DNA of 64,000 bases, from NCBI RefSeq assembly GCF_000218685.1, contig NW_006763293.1:366720-430719 (forward strand). Direction: 5' to 3'. This DNA is from Serpula lacrymans var. lacrymans S7.9 (taxonomy: Eukaryota; Basidiomycota; Agaricomycetes; Boletales; Serpulaceae). Positions 21,381 through 33,000 of this stretch are shown piece by piece. Each line of letters begins with the position of its first letter. Position 1 is the first letter of the stretch. The position numbers and the translations under genes were made by a program. Below the pieces are notes generated by a model that was given only the letters and a program-made list of their open reading frames with translations, was not told the origin of the DNA and ran no database searches.

Positions 21381-23188
21381 TGTCATGCACCAAAGTTGAT
21401 TGGTAGCATGGACAGGTGTCAATAACGAAGTGAATATTCAAAAAGACTCGCCTTTGCGCCACACAGGCACAGTGCCACGTGGAATAGTAATTAATATTGC
21501 CCTTTTTGAACTTGTGGCTGATCAGCACCACCTCTATTAGGCAATCCAGTCACGCTCACCTTTGCTTTTCCATTCGGTACTTTCCGCATTTCGGCATTTC
21601 GGCAAATTTTCGCGTCACCACTGGCTACACATTGCATTGCGCCCTCGCTTTTGTCGTTTCCCTTACTCCCCTTCCTTTGCCTAGCCCCACCATGGGCCCC
21701 TTCCTCTCCTTTTTATTCTCACCTGACGGTCGTTTCTGGATCCCCATTCTAATCCACTTGTTTGTCACCTCCACCCTCCTCCTCCTCATCTTATTTGCAC
21801 CCCCACCATTTCTGATGTCACCACTTCCTATCCGCTTCCGTCGCCGATCCGTTGACTACCACGTGCCACTGCTGATATCAGCAAAGCCCCGGCGGCCGGT
21901 CCAAATAGGGCAACAGGTCCATCTTCATGACGTCGATCTGCCATCATATACTATCAAAACATCGGTCGCTCGTCTTGCCTGGTTGGAGCGTGGGTGGGTA
22001 GTTTTTGAGCTGGAGAAGGTTCATCCCCTTGCGTCGCCCATGTTCATCGCTGTCCCATTCACTTGGGTACACTTATCTTTTGTCCATTGTCTTTGCTACA
22101 GCTACACCTACCACACGCTGCCTGGGACTCACTTGTTCCAAATTGGAACTACTTCTCTCCCTCCCTCGTTTGATCAGGTGGTCCAACACAACCAGTCCAT
22201 TGGTAAGGCCATGGAACTATCAGATTTGGACTAGGTGGTGGACCGGTGGCTCCAGTTTCTTTTTCTTCAGCAGAACATTCATTTACAGTGCAATTATTTT
22301 TGATTTTTGAATCATTTTTATGGACACATATTTTTTTAGAATGCCTGACTGACAATAAAGGAACTGTGTTGATACTGATAGTGTTTTGCCTTGCCCTTTT
22401 TTTACTGCATCTTCCCATGACATCATGATTTTCCTGCTCTCTTTTTGCTATTGGACTTTACTTTATGGCTGTACAAACCTGTGACATTACTCACAGCATT
22501 TATTGTTCTATCCCTTTCTTTTCTTTTTTTGACAATCTTATCCTGTACTACCTACGCAGGATTCGTCAGCGTACATTCCTTCCTTCATATTCTTTCTCAT
22601 TCTTTTTGCACAGCTATACTGTGCATAGCCTACTTTTCTTTTACTATATAAACCCCTGTATTTTACCTTGTAAAAAAAAAAAAAGAACTCCAATCCAGAC
22701 TTCTTCTCTACTCTCAAGTTCACTACTCTGCTACTTGTGATCCAGTGTGGTCACAACACTTCCCACTTCTACCACTGTCAACTGCTGTCATCGTCACTTC
22801 CCACTTTTGAAGTCATTGTCATCCCTTTCGATTAGAGTCCTTCTGAGCACTACAGTTTGTGCGTCAGGAGCCTGCTATCACTGGGAACCTCGTCATATTG
22901 TTGTTCTCAAACCTACCTTGTGCTACGATTAGCAAGGTAGTGCTCGTCTATACTCGTCACAAAGCCCCTATCTTCTATCAATTCAACTATCCCTCCTCCT
23001 CAAAACCCACACTCATACACCTCTGGGTTTTACTTTGAAGGATCTTTTTATGTACCACCCCACGAACAACCAGACCACTCCACTGTTCTAGGAGGCAAAG
23101 CCCATAAACAAGTTTCGTGGAATCTGGGAGGATTGTGTGTTAGTTTGTTTTGTGTGTGGTTTTCTAACAGCAGTTCTCATCATCGACA
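21381..23188 (+). mobile_element. 1.81-kb solo-LTR-like repeat, right copy
   Basis: Runs TGTCATGCACC (21381) to CATCATCGACA (23188), flanked by ACGG at 21377-21380 and 23189-23192. It mirrors the left copy at 16961-18774. A TATA box TATATAAA (22645-22652) is followed by about 0.54 kb that would be R-U5. No internal retrotransposon region follows. Clean ends plus target duplication support insertion followed by internal deletion between two LTRs. Confidence 0.75.
21692..22234 (+). CDS. 180-residue membrane-anchored ORF inside the right LTR-like repeat
   Basis: Second intact copy of the ORF described at 17921-18463: ATG 21692, an N-terminal hydrophobic segment, a basic stop-transfer RFRRRS and a polar C-terminal domain ending MELSDLD at TAG 22234. 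It differs from the other copy by Ser in TTSLPP. The frame is open upstream as far as 21497 without an ATG. Function not recognised. Confidence 0.45.
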   Translation: MGPFLSFLFSPDGRFWIPILIHLFVTSTLLLLILFAPPPFLMSPLPIRFRRRSVDYHVPLLISAKPRRPVQIGQQVHLHDVDLPSYTIKTSVARLAWLERGWVVFELEKVHPLASPMFIAVPFTWVHLSFVHCLCYSYTYHTLPGTHLFQIGTTSLPPSFDQVVQHNQSIGKAMELSDLD

Positions 23189-23192
23189 ACGG

Positions 23193-24194
23193 GACTTCTA
23201 GTCCACCATACACTTTCCTATGCATGTTCTTGTATTCCTCATGGACTCTGTAGTTTAGACCTTATGATACACTCCTTGCACGTACGTTTCTCTCTCGCTA
23301 GATAATTGTCCGCATGGAACTCCATACCTACATTACTCCTTACTCCTTATGAGCCCCTACTCCTCCAACAGTATATAAGTTGTAGCTCCTGTACTCCGTT
23401 CCTGCAGTTCAAATATCAACTAGATTCCCTCAACTTTTTACAAGTCCCTTTCTAAGTCCTCCAATCCTTCTTGGAAGGATCTTTACTCTGTTCCCTTTTC
23501 ATCTTCTATTCTCCTCCATCCATTCCGTCGAGTTAGGGACCAAGGTCCGCGGAAGGGCCTAGTGCACGAGCTAAGCCAATTCCCCATCTCATACTCCGTT
23601 ATCCCCTGCTCCATCCCCGTACTCCATAATTCCGACACTCCATAAGGTCACAGTTCTGACACCAAATGACAACGGTGACAGCAACAACAATGATTACAAT
23701 GCAAGAAGACAATGATATAAGCAAGCAGTAATGAGGTAGCAACAACAAGATAAGATAATGATGCAACATGTTGATTTGTTTGTGTTGGAGATTCACACCT
23801 TCAGAGCATGGGAACAAGTGGGAGAAGGATACTTTGGCACACAAATGCCATAAAACAGGAAACACAAAGCTTCTTATATACCAAATATATGTAAATACCA
23901 TGTGAAATATAGTAATAGCCACAAAAGGCTGGTTATAATCATAGGTTGCAGATGGGAGTTTCAATGATGAAATAACAGGCGGACCGGGGACAAGATGGGG
24001 AAAACGTGCCTGGACCAGAGTCCATCGACGAACATGTTATGTCTGATGTTTTCCTTGTAATGCTGTGTACTAACTAGTCACCTAACTAAAAGATATCCCA
24101 TTTGTCATCCATAATTGAGTGAACCTCCAAACTGCGCTGTCAGCATCCTCTTCAATTTCGCAACATGGCCTAATATGCTCACAAAGACTGACAC
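23193..24194. other. LTR-like debris, no gene recognised
   Basis: TATATAA at 23372-23378 followed by a C/T-rich leader resembles another retroelement promoter region. The sequence becomes AT-rich after 23640, with CAACAA-type simple sequence. No coding frame with family features before the end of SWD1. Confidence 0.35.
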
Positions 24195-26332
24195 TCAAAG
24201 CCCATCCTCAAATTCATCCTCCATCACAATCGGCATCTTCCACCCCTTCAAATCGTCATCCGGCTCGTCGTCCGCCCACTCCACGTCCTCGTCGTCCACG
24301 TCCATCGATATCACGTTCGCATCTTCCTCCTCCATCACACCACCCATTACATCCACCTCTTCGTCTTCTTGCTTCTTCTTCCGCATCGCGAGCTCACTTT
24401 CGTCTTCCTGTATGAGAGACGGTTAGTTCTTGTGTTCGGCCGGATTCACGATAGGATCTGTGTTGATGCATCATATGCCCCATGGACAGAGGTAATCGTC
24501 ATATCAGAACAAGTAAAATCACAATACCCAACGCCATACCTCGCCAGTTCCTCCAACGCATTCCAACGCAAATACCCAGGAAACAAAAGGTGTCAGTCCA
24601 CTCACGATATCAAATTCGTCCTCCTTCTCCTCATACACAACATTCTCATCCACCTCTTCGAAACCCCCCGCGAAAGCGCCCCACCGCTCTGGGGTGGGAC
24701 AGTGCCAGATCAGTATGTTGCCTTGGTTCGTAGTCGATGCGATGGATGATTTGCGCGGATGCCACTGTATGGTTTGAATATGCAAATTTGCGAATTAAAC
24801 GATGAGGTTCTTCCAGCCGGGCCAGGGGGGAAAATATGCAAGGGGAGGGAAAAGGAGTTTGTACTCACGTGTACGTGTACAAGAGGTTCCCTCCCTCCAT
24901 CCAACGCACTTGCAAATTGTCCGTCATTCGAGATATCCCATATGTAAATCTTGTGAGCCGCAGGATCCGCCGCGCCTAATTCAAAACCCAAAACACGTCA
25001 ACCCGAGAAAACCCACTGAAGGAAACAATGTACGTACCACCAGAAAGCCATTCTCCATCCGGGCTGTAGGATACAGCGTGCCATGCTATTTTATTGATGG
25101 GGTCATTGAACCGATGCGTGGGATCAAGCTCTTGTTCGATAAATTCTCGTTCGGCATTGGGAGGTGGGTAGGTGGGCATTTGGAATTGACGGATAGTTCG
25201 GTCTGAAGAATTTGTTACAAAGCGGCTAAGTGGGGTGTGTTGGGTTGGTTGGCTGGCCAGTTAAACGTTACAAGGATGTGGCCACTCACCGTCCATTTTT
25301 GGTGAAATCAAGCCCTTTCATAGCACCTGCGCCCGTGATTTTATGGCGCGCTACCATCTAGGGAAGGAAACGTCAAATGGAAAAAGCGGTTTCAGGATGT
25401 AAAATGAATGATTTAGAATAGGATCTAACTGCAGAAAAATGGGAATATGTTGAAGGATAGAACTAACAGTTTTGGTCCTGGCGTTGAACACGAGTATAGA
25501 ACCAGACGAGGTACCGATGAATGCGTGCTTCCCGGACGGTTCAAACTGAGCCACTGTCATCGCAGATCTATTCCACACGACACAGGACCAACATAGTGAG
25601 CATGATAAGGACATGAAAACCGATGTACCCAACGCACCGTGCTCTTCCCATCTGGGCCTCGTCATCACTATCGTCGAATACCTCCAGCAGCTCCACACGC
25701 CCTCTGTATTTTTTGCGCTGGTCGACGATGTAGGCTTCGCCCGTGGCCAGAAGGACGAGGAGTATGCGGCTGACAGTGATTAGTTAGGCCGGTTGCTGGC
25801 GTTGGGATTGGGATAAATGAATGGATATACCAGTTTCGAGGATGAAAAGACGCAGATTGAACGGGCGCGTCAAAACGGATAACGTCGCGCCGCTGGGGAG
25901 AGTCCAAGTCGGAGGCGAGGTCCCACACGCTGATGTTCCAGTCTTTAGAGGACGTCAGGACATACCGTGAGTTGCGCGACCAGCTGTCAGAACCCATAAG
26001 CTCTCGATACACCACACGCAATAAATTTAGCCCATCTATGAGGAAAAGGACTTACTCGACGCTGGTGACACTCTTGACGTGTCCCTCCAGCCAGCGCACA
26101 GCAGCACGCGTGCTCAGATCCCAGACTGCCGCTGAGCCATCGCCCTTGCCGGCTGCGACAACATATTTTCCAGAGGGATCGAACTTGGCGAAGGAGGCGC
26201 CAGCTTGCAGGGATGTCTGGACGGCAGTGGGATGGGTTATCGTGAATGGGTCTGTTGCAGCGGAGACGGGGATTCAGGATTGGGCAAGCGAGGGTCATTG
26301 GGGGCGTACGAACTGATCAGAGATCCGTTCAT
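24195..26332 (-). CDS. SWD1: COMPASS histone H3K4 methyltransferase subunit Swd1 (RBBP5 family)
   Basis: WD40 propeller subunit that, with Swd3/WDR5 and Bre2/ASH2L, activates the Set1 methyltransferase; nuclear. ATG 26332 gives MNGSLI, then a 62-bp intron, then NPFTITHPTAVQTSLQAGAS, the conserved start. WD repeats follow: FAKFDPSGKYVVAAGKGDG, SVDWSRNSRYVLTSSKDWN with SVWDL, PVQSASFHPRN, MTVAQFEPSGKHAFIGTSSG, VSYSPDGEWLSGG and WHPRKSSIASTTNQG. A long acidic C-terminal tail (EEKEDEFDI, then MRKKKQEDEEVDVMGG, then EWADDEPDDDLKGW) ends at TGA 24195, as in RBBP5. Several 50-60 bp introns break it. The start is only about 160 bp from the divergent TTI2 start. Intact as far as followed. Confidence 0.92.
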
Positions 26333-26490
26333 TTTTTATTCAGGTCTGAAATAAAGCGAATACAATGTTTTTTTATTGCAAGTTTGCTGAGTACTGCCAG
26401 TGAGTGGTGCTTAAGCTTAGGATGGGGTAACAGTAATGGTAGTATGTTTGCAAGACATGGTGGCGGAACTTTGCAACTAATCACTCTTCC

Positions 26491-28158
26491 ATGTCTGCAA
26501 TCAGCACCACCATCCTATCTCTCAGCATACCTCAAGAATATTCGCACTATGGCAGAATAACAGAAGATGATACAATCACCCGTCTGAATACCTGGAAGAT
26601 AACTACCGAAAACTCTCTAACGCGTCTCAAGGACCTCGTAGCAAGAGAGGAGCACCTACAGTTGTCTTTGCAGAACAAGGCAAACCTCGTATCTACAGTT
26701 GCTGCATTTACCGGGCCCGGAAGTTGGGTGTCGGAACGTTCTCATAACCTCGCTATATGTGTGCACCTTTCTTCTCTTTTCGTGACTTATATCATGTCAA
26801 TCTGATTGATTTATTTCACTACTAGCTGTCCTTGAACCGTTCTCGAGTCCCGACCTACATCTCCTCGAATACATACTCAAAGATCACATTAGACCTATCT
26901 TCCAATCTAACCCACATCCTCACCTCAATGAATCAACGGGTCGAAAGTTGCCTCGCGCGGCAGGTGGGCCAATGGCCTCTCAGGACTATTACGAGGGCCA
27001 GACATGGAAATCATACCCTGGGATATTCAACGTCGCATCGTGGTGCGTTAGGCATACGCAGGTACATTAATGTCTTCTCTGTCTATAATGTGAACTCAGC
27101 AGTCAATGATAGGGCGATGTCTACGAGCGGCTCTGGCACCTCATAATCCCGCCAGTCATGGCACTCGTGGATGACTACGAGGCGGAGTACAAGCTAAGGG
27201 GTGTTATGTTAGTACAGGATATGTTGAAGCGCGTGCCAGTAGCTTTGCTAAGACGCACCGGCGTGGATGGGCTGCTCTTGACTGTATGTTTCTTCTCTAT
27301 TTACATTCCCTGATCAATTAGCCATACTATCTCCAGTCCTTGATGGGCACACTCAATCACCTCCGTCACCCCGAGACTCCAAATCTCCTCCGCACCGCGA
27401 TCCCAACGATACTTTCATTAGTTAATTTAACGACCTCTCCAGACTCACAACAGCGATTCAACCAGCTCTGCGCGCTCTTGGGTGACGCGATCGTAGGCAG
27501 CGTGTGGATCTACGCGTATACGGACTTGGACGCGGTCGAGGCGTCGGTGGACGCGTTGCCGGGCGTGATAAAAGCTCTTGGGATCGGCAGTACACGGTAC
27601 CTGAAAGTGGGCGATTGCTTTTTCGCGCTTTGTCGTTGTTTAGGGATGCTGTTCTAATGCGAGTATCACCGCTTCTAGGCGCTCGTCCCACAACTTGTCC
27701 ACCCCCTCATTCCGACTCCCCACGCATCACCATGCATTTCTCTCCAGTTGAGTTCGCTTCGTGCACTAGGTGTCGTCATCGAGGTATGCGCAGTGCGGAT
27801 GTTCATCTGGAAATACACGATCTTGGATGGTGTTGGGAAGTGCTGGGTGTCCCTTCTTGATTCGGGCGTAGACGATGATGGTGAGTAGCAACCAATAGCC
27901 ATTTCACGCGAACAGCGCGATATTTGAACATTTATGTACAGCATCTCGTGAGCTCAAGAAGGCACTTTGCGATATATGCGATAAACTTGCACAAGCCTGT
28001 CCCTCAGTGGTGAAGGTGCGAATCCTGGAATTGGCATTTGCCCGTTTTCGTACACGATCTCACTGCTATCACAGGAAGAGTACACTCAAATGGTGTCTCT
28101 CCATTCTTCACTTTTCAAAGGGCTCTTTCAAATACCTAAACGCGCCGTTGTTCCTTGA
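26491..28158 (+). CDS. TTI2: TELO2-interacting protein 2 homologue (Tti2, DUF2454)
   Basis: Component of the Tel2-Tti1-Tti2 complex that, with Hsp90, stabilises PIKK kinases (TOR, ATM/ATR, DNA-PK/TRRAP). ATG 26491 opens MSAISTTILSLSIPQEYSHY. The family core is seen as VLEPFSSPDLHLLEYILKDH with IRPIFQ, then FNVASWCVRHTQ, then LWHLIIPPVMALVDDYEAEY with KLRGVMLVQDML, then TILSLVNLT and KALVPQLVHPLIPTP. It ends FQIPKRAVVP at TGA 28158. Six introns of 50-90 bp, all phase-consistent, lie near 26760, 27061, 27282, 27605, 27882 and 28017. Length about 440 residues, normal for fungi. Divergent from SWD1, so the two share a 158-bp promoter region. Confidence 0.88.
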
Positions 28159-28348
28159 AACGGCGAAACCTTGCAATCTCATTCCACGCATTATGCGAGT
28201 AAATACAACGGTCACCAGCGGCTCAGTGCTACCCTTCACATCGCATACGGGCTTGTTATACTAGTACTGATGCTAATATGATATGTTTCTAGTAAATAAA
28301 GTGGAGATACGTATAGATGAGATCATGTCCCGCTATCGTAGCATTTTG

Positions 28349-28364
28349 ATATATATATATATAT
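28349..28364. repeat. AT dinucleotide microsatellite
   Basis: A short uninterrupted (AT)8-type run downstream of TTI2. Confidence 0.8.
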
Positions 28365-28373
28365 ATAGTATTG

Positions 28374-28860
28374 TCAACGATGTTGAATTTTAGGTGTGTG
28401 CAGAAGAGTGGCCATGCTGGAGGGCGACGTGTAAGTGGCCGACCTAATCCGCTGGGTTGCGTTTCCACTGAAACGCGAGATCCTTAAAACAAAAAGATCA
28501 TCAACGCAAACGACGCGTGTAAAAGTCGACATACTGAGATCAGACGCGTAAAGCGACGCCTCCCGAGAGCGCTGTACGCTCTCATCCAAAGCACGGCCTC
28601 TATAGCCGTACCACAAAAACGCCACGTATGTAGGCGTCAGCCGCCTGACCGCCATCAACGGTGGCATTCCTTGCATGCTGCAACAACTGTCCGTGAAAAA
28701 GCCACAAGATGGATTTACGGTGCAGGGTTAAATTACCATTATTTTATGCCTACGCGCACTCACATAGGGCTGGTATCGCGTTGAGTTCGAATTGTGGTGT
28801 GGTGGAAGAGGCATAGTAGGAAGGAGACAGCAGAGGAATGAAGGAAAGGTCGAGGTCAAG
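28374..28860 (-). CDS. Possible small gene, low confidence
   Basis: A minus-strand frame beginning MQGMPPLMAVRRLTPTYVAF with LWYGYRGRALDES and SREASLYASDL ends at a good donor (gtatgt) near 28535. An upstream short frame MPLPPHHNSNSTRYQPY also ends at a good donor (gtgagt) near 28765, but the two do not join in a frame that keeps the larger ORF. No family is recognised. It could be a small real gene with a misread structure, or chance. Confidence 0.2.
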
Positions 28861-29481
28861 TCTTTTATTCAGGAGCATGACGGCAACATCCCGCACGAGC
28901 CTGCCAGAATTTCTGTATATGGGTTGATGTGTTTCTCCCGTCATCAAAAGTCAAACCTTTACATCCAAGGATACCTTTGTTGTGGTCTCGAGGTTCCCAC
29001 CGCCACCATACAGTTATAACATACTCGGTTGAAGAAGCTCTCGGGAAAGGGTCCCGTCCAGGAGGTGAGGAAAAGTTCGGACGTGAGAACTCCTCATCAG
29101 AAGAGCAGAGGGAAAAATTCAATGTCTGAAATGTTCTAGTCATCCGAGCAAGGGCACGATGTGAGTTCTTTGAACTAATGGTCCAGCACGTGAAGCTCAG
29201 CGCAGATAATCACATTATGCTTATCGAAAGATGAAATATTCAAGAGATAATACAAATGTGTGATAGAAATGCGCACCTTAGGCATCGACTACGGAGGCTC
29301 CAGGTGGATTGTCGCCCGTGAGACGCATGTTATGCATACGGCACCTCGGGATATCTATAACGAAGGGGACGGTGGTCCCAAAAGTCACGTGCGGCACACG
29401 TGGGAGCACATTTTCTCGCTTAGTTTCGCTCGCGTGGCTTTCGGTTAGCAGTAGAGGGAAGGTAGTGCAGTAGTAACGAGT
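28861..29481. other. Intergenic; nothing recognised
   Basis: No coding frame with family features. The sequence becomes AT-rich towards the transposon cluster. Confidence 0.35.
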
Positions 29482-29573
29482 GCAGTGAAAATTGCAGCCA
29501 CATTGAAAATTCTCACGGTTATAAGAACATTCAACAATTGTAGTGAAAATCGTAGCCACATTAAAAATTCTTG
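29482..29573 (+). repeat. Two diverged copies of a 34-bp motif
   Basis: GCAGTGAAAATTGCAGCCAC (from 29482) and GTAGTGAAAATCGTAGCCAC (from 29540) continue similarly through ATTGAAAATTCT / ATTAAAAATTCT. Centres are 58 bp apart. Possibly subterminal repeats of the adjacent element. Confidence 0.5.
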
Positions 29574-30015
29574 CGCTTAATCATTTTTACTACAAAACAC
29601 GATATAGTGGACACCAAAACTCACGCCTGTGGCACGACGTGACACAACTCAACCAAACAAACCTCTTTTCCTACTATGTGGGGAAGTGGTCTGGCCCTAC
29701 ACACAAAACAAATTGTTGTCGAGAATTTGCACATTTTGCATTACAAAAATTAACAGCCATTATTGACCACACTGTGGTGTGCATAAAAATAAAATCAAAG
29801 ACCCTTCCCCACACATAAAAACACAGCTTACACAATGTGAGTTTATAACAGTTTATGGTGTTGATTCAATTAAAACTGACACATTGATTACAGAAGCCCA
29901 AATTATCAACAAATCAGTGCACATAGCAAATACATAAATATGAATATGAGCAATTCAAATATGCAGTATGTGTAGCATTGTTAATGTGTCATTAACCATT
30001 AACTGATATATTGAT

Positions 30016-33000
30016 GTGATTTGTAGACATATTCCACAGACTCCTGAACGAGAACATGGTGAACATCGCGATAGAGATCGCATACAATGTCATCAACAGA
30101 TGACATCACCAAGTGTACGACGAGAGCACCTCTTGGATCAAAGAGATTTGAGAAATAGAAATATTGCGCAACCAAAATTTGGAGGACCTGTGGATGATAA
30201 TAATATGCCTCAGCCATTAGCTGGACCTGCACACCCTCAATTGCAGCCCCTTTTTCAAATGCGGCAGGGTAACCAGTTGCTTGCTACTTATGGTGTTGAC
30301 TACAATGAAAGGCTATTAGATGGGTTTCAAAACCGACATGCAGAACGGGTTAATCAACGGCGTAATAGACTAAGAGGGCAGGAGCAGGTCGAGGATCAGG
30401 CAATTCAGCAACAGGAGGCATTACGGCTCCAAAGGCAGGAACAGCAGTTGGCTGAGGATCATGTTCGCCAGGAAAGAGAAGTTCAACGGCAGGAGGCAGT
30501 TAGGCGGCAGGCTCAGCATGCTGACCTGCAATATGAAGAGGAACAAGCTGAGCAAGTCCGTAGGGTGCAGAGAGCTGCTCAAGAAGAGCTTGAAAGGAGG
30601 GAAGAAGAGCTAACAGATCAGGCTCACAGGGCTGCCAGTGTAACAACCAAGAGTTAGTTACTCTGGTGCACACAAGAACACACTATAAAGAAGATATTGA
30701 GGGAGTGGTTACCCCTTAAGCTGCAGAGAGTTTGTTGGTATACAACAGGAGGACTCGCTAAGGAGTCTCCTGGATTTATTGGGGTATATATACTAATACA
30801 GAGTGTTTGTACTTATGTACTGTACAGTTGATAAAGTCAGTGGCTGATGATGTCATGGAGCCTAGCCCGCATGACCAGCTCCACTGTGTGAGAGAGTTGT
30901 ATCTAAAATAAGAAGAAGGCAACACGGCGCGAGAAAGAGGAGTTTGAACAAAAGGGGAAGTGCCGCGTGGCACCCTGTGTGAAAGCTAAAGTGTACAAGG
31001 TTAAAGCGGAGAATGAAAAAGAAGGAAAGGTCCGAAAATTGTGTTATTGTTACGATAACACAATTTCTGGACATCTCCTTTCCTTTTTATTCTCCGCTTT
31101 AACTTTATACTTTAAGTACCACGCGGCATTTCCCTTTCTCGCGCCGCGTTGCCTTTCTTTTACTTTTAGACTTAACTCTCTCACGCAGTGGAGCTGGCCA
31201 TACGGGCTAGACCCTATGACATCATCAGCCACTGCCTTCATCAACTGTATAGTACACATGTACAAACAACCTGTAGTAGTATATATACCCCAATAGATCC
31301 AGGAGACTCCTCAGCGAGTCCTCCTGTTGTTAACCAACAAACTCTCTGCAGCCTAAGGGGTAATCACTCCCCATCCACTACCTTTATAGTGTGTTCCTGT
31401 GTGCGCCAGAGTAACTAACTCTTGGTTGTTACAGTTATCGTTACAGCCAGGGATGCTGTAGACCGAGGCGAGGACTTAAATGAACCGGTAGCTGCCAGAA
31501 ATGCACCAAGGATGCCAAGGCCTCAACGACTTGCAAATGAACAAAATATTGCCAACCGCCGCCAAGCACAGGTGATACGCCAGGAGGCCCAACAACCATA
31601 TGTAGAGCCTCTATACCGTCATACTTTACGCAACATGGAAGTAGAGTGCCGTAATTGTGGAACATTATACTGGGATATCGAGAGACTCACAAGTTCCTCC
31701 AGGATCCATCCAAAATTTGGTGTGTGCTGCCTTCAAGGTCAAGTTAGGCTGGATCCCTTCCAGGAAGCACCTGCTGCACTACACCGTCTGTTCTGTGGGG
31801 TTGACATTACTGCACGTGAATTCCACAACAAAGTTTGCTCATACAATAATGCCTTTGCATTTACATCTTTGGGTGTCAAGATAGACCATGCTGTCACAAG
31901 TGCTGCAGGACCTTATAGTTTCCGTATCCATAGAGGCCTTCATCATAGCATCAGCGCATTCCATCCACCTGAAGGTGAAACTCCCTCTTTTGGCCAGCTT
32001 TACATTCACGACCCACAGACCGCCCTTTTTTTACATAATGAGAATAATCGGGGGCATGGCACTACACCAGCAACCATGCTGGAGGTCCAGGATACCCTGG
32101 AGCAATTCAATCCATTCATCCCTTTGTACAAGCAAGCTTATCAGATCATCATGGAAAAGCCTGAAGCAGAACGTGCCAACATAAGAGCCCATATAGCTCT
32201 TGATCAAACTCTGGACCAACATCATTATAATTCTTCCTACTGCAGATGAAGTTGCTGCTGTTATCCCTGGAGATGGAGAACAAGATGTTGATGAGCACCG
32301 TGATATTGTTTTGCGGCTGAAGCAATTTGATTATGGTGGTGGTCTCAAGCATATTAGCCATTTGCACCCCCTTTATTCACCTCTGCATTATGTCCTCCTA
32401 TTTCCCTTTGGAGAACAAGGGTGGCATAGGACAATAGGGTCCATTCAAAATGCTGATGGAAATATACACAGTGAATATGTCTCCCAGCGGTGTTATTATG
32501 CATACCGTCTCCATCCCCGAAGAACCGATCAATCTAATCTCTTCTATGGTGGAAAACTACTTCAGGAGTATTGCGTTGATGCATGGGCTTCCACAGAAGA
32601 AAGTGAATTGAAGTGGGTCCGTCATCATCAAAAAGACATAAGGGCAGATCTTTACCAAAGCGTCAAAGATGCTATGGATCAGAATGATGGGGAAATAGAT
32701 TTGGGTCAACAGGGCCAGAACATTGTCCTACCATCTTCTCATTCTGGCAGTACACGGCACATGTACCAGCTTTTCCAGGACTCCATGGCTATATGTTGCC
32801 ATTGCCGTAAACCCGATATTTTCCTTACAATGACAGCAAACACCAACTGGCCTGAAATTCAAGAGGCTTTGCTGGAATACCACAATGCCGGTGAAGTAGA
32901 TGATGACCCCGATATGCCTGCAAGAAAACAGACTGCTGCAGACCGTCCTGACATTGTTGCACGTGTCTTCTATCAGAAAAAGAAGGCACTGTTGAAAGAA

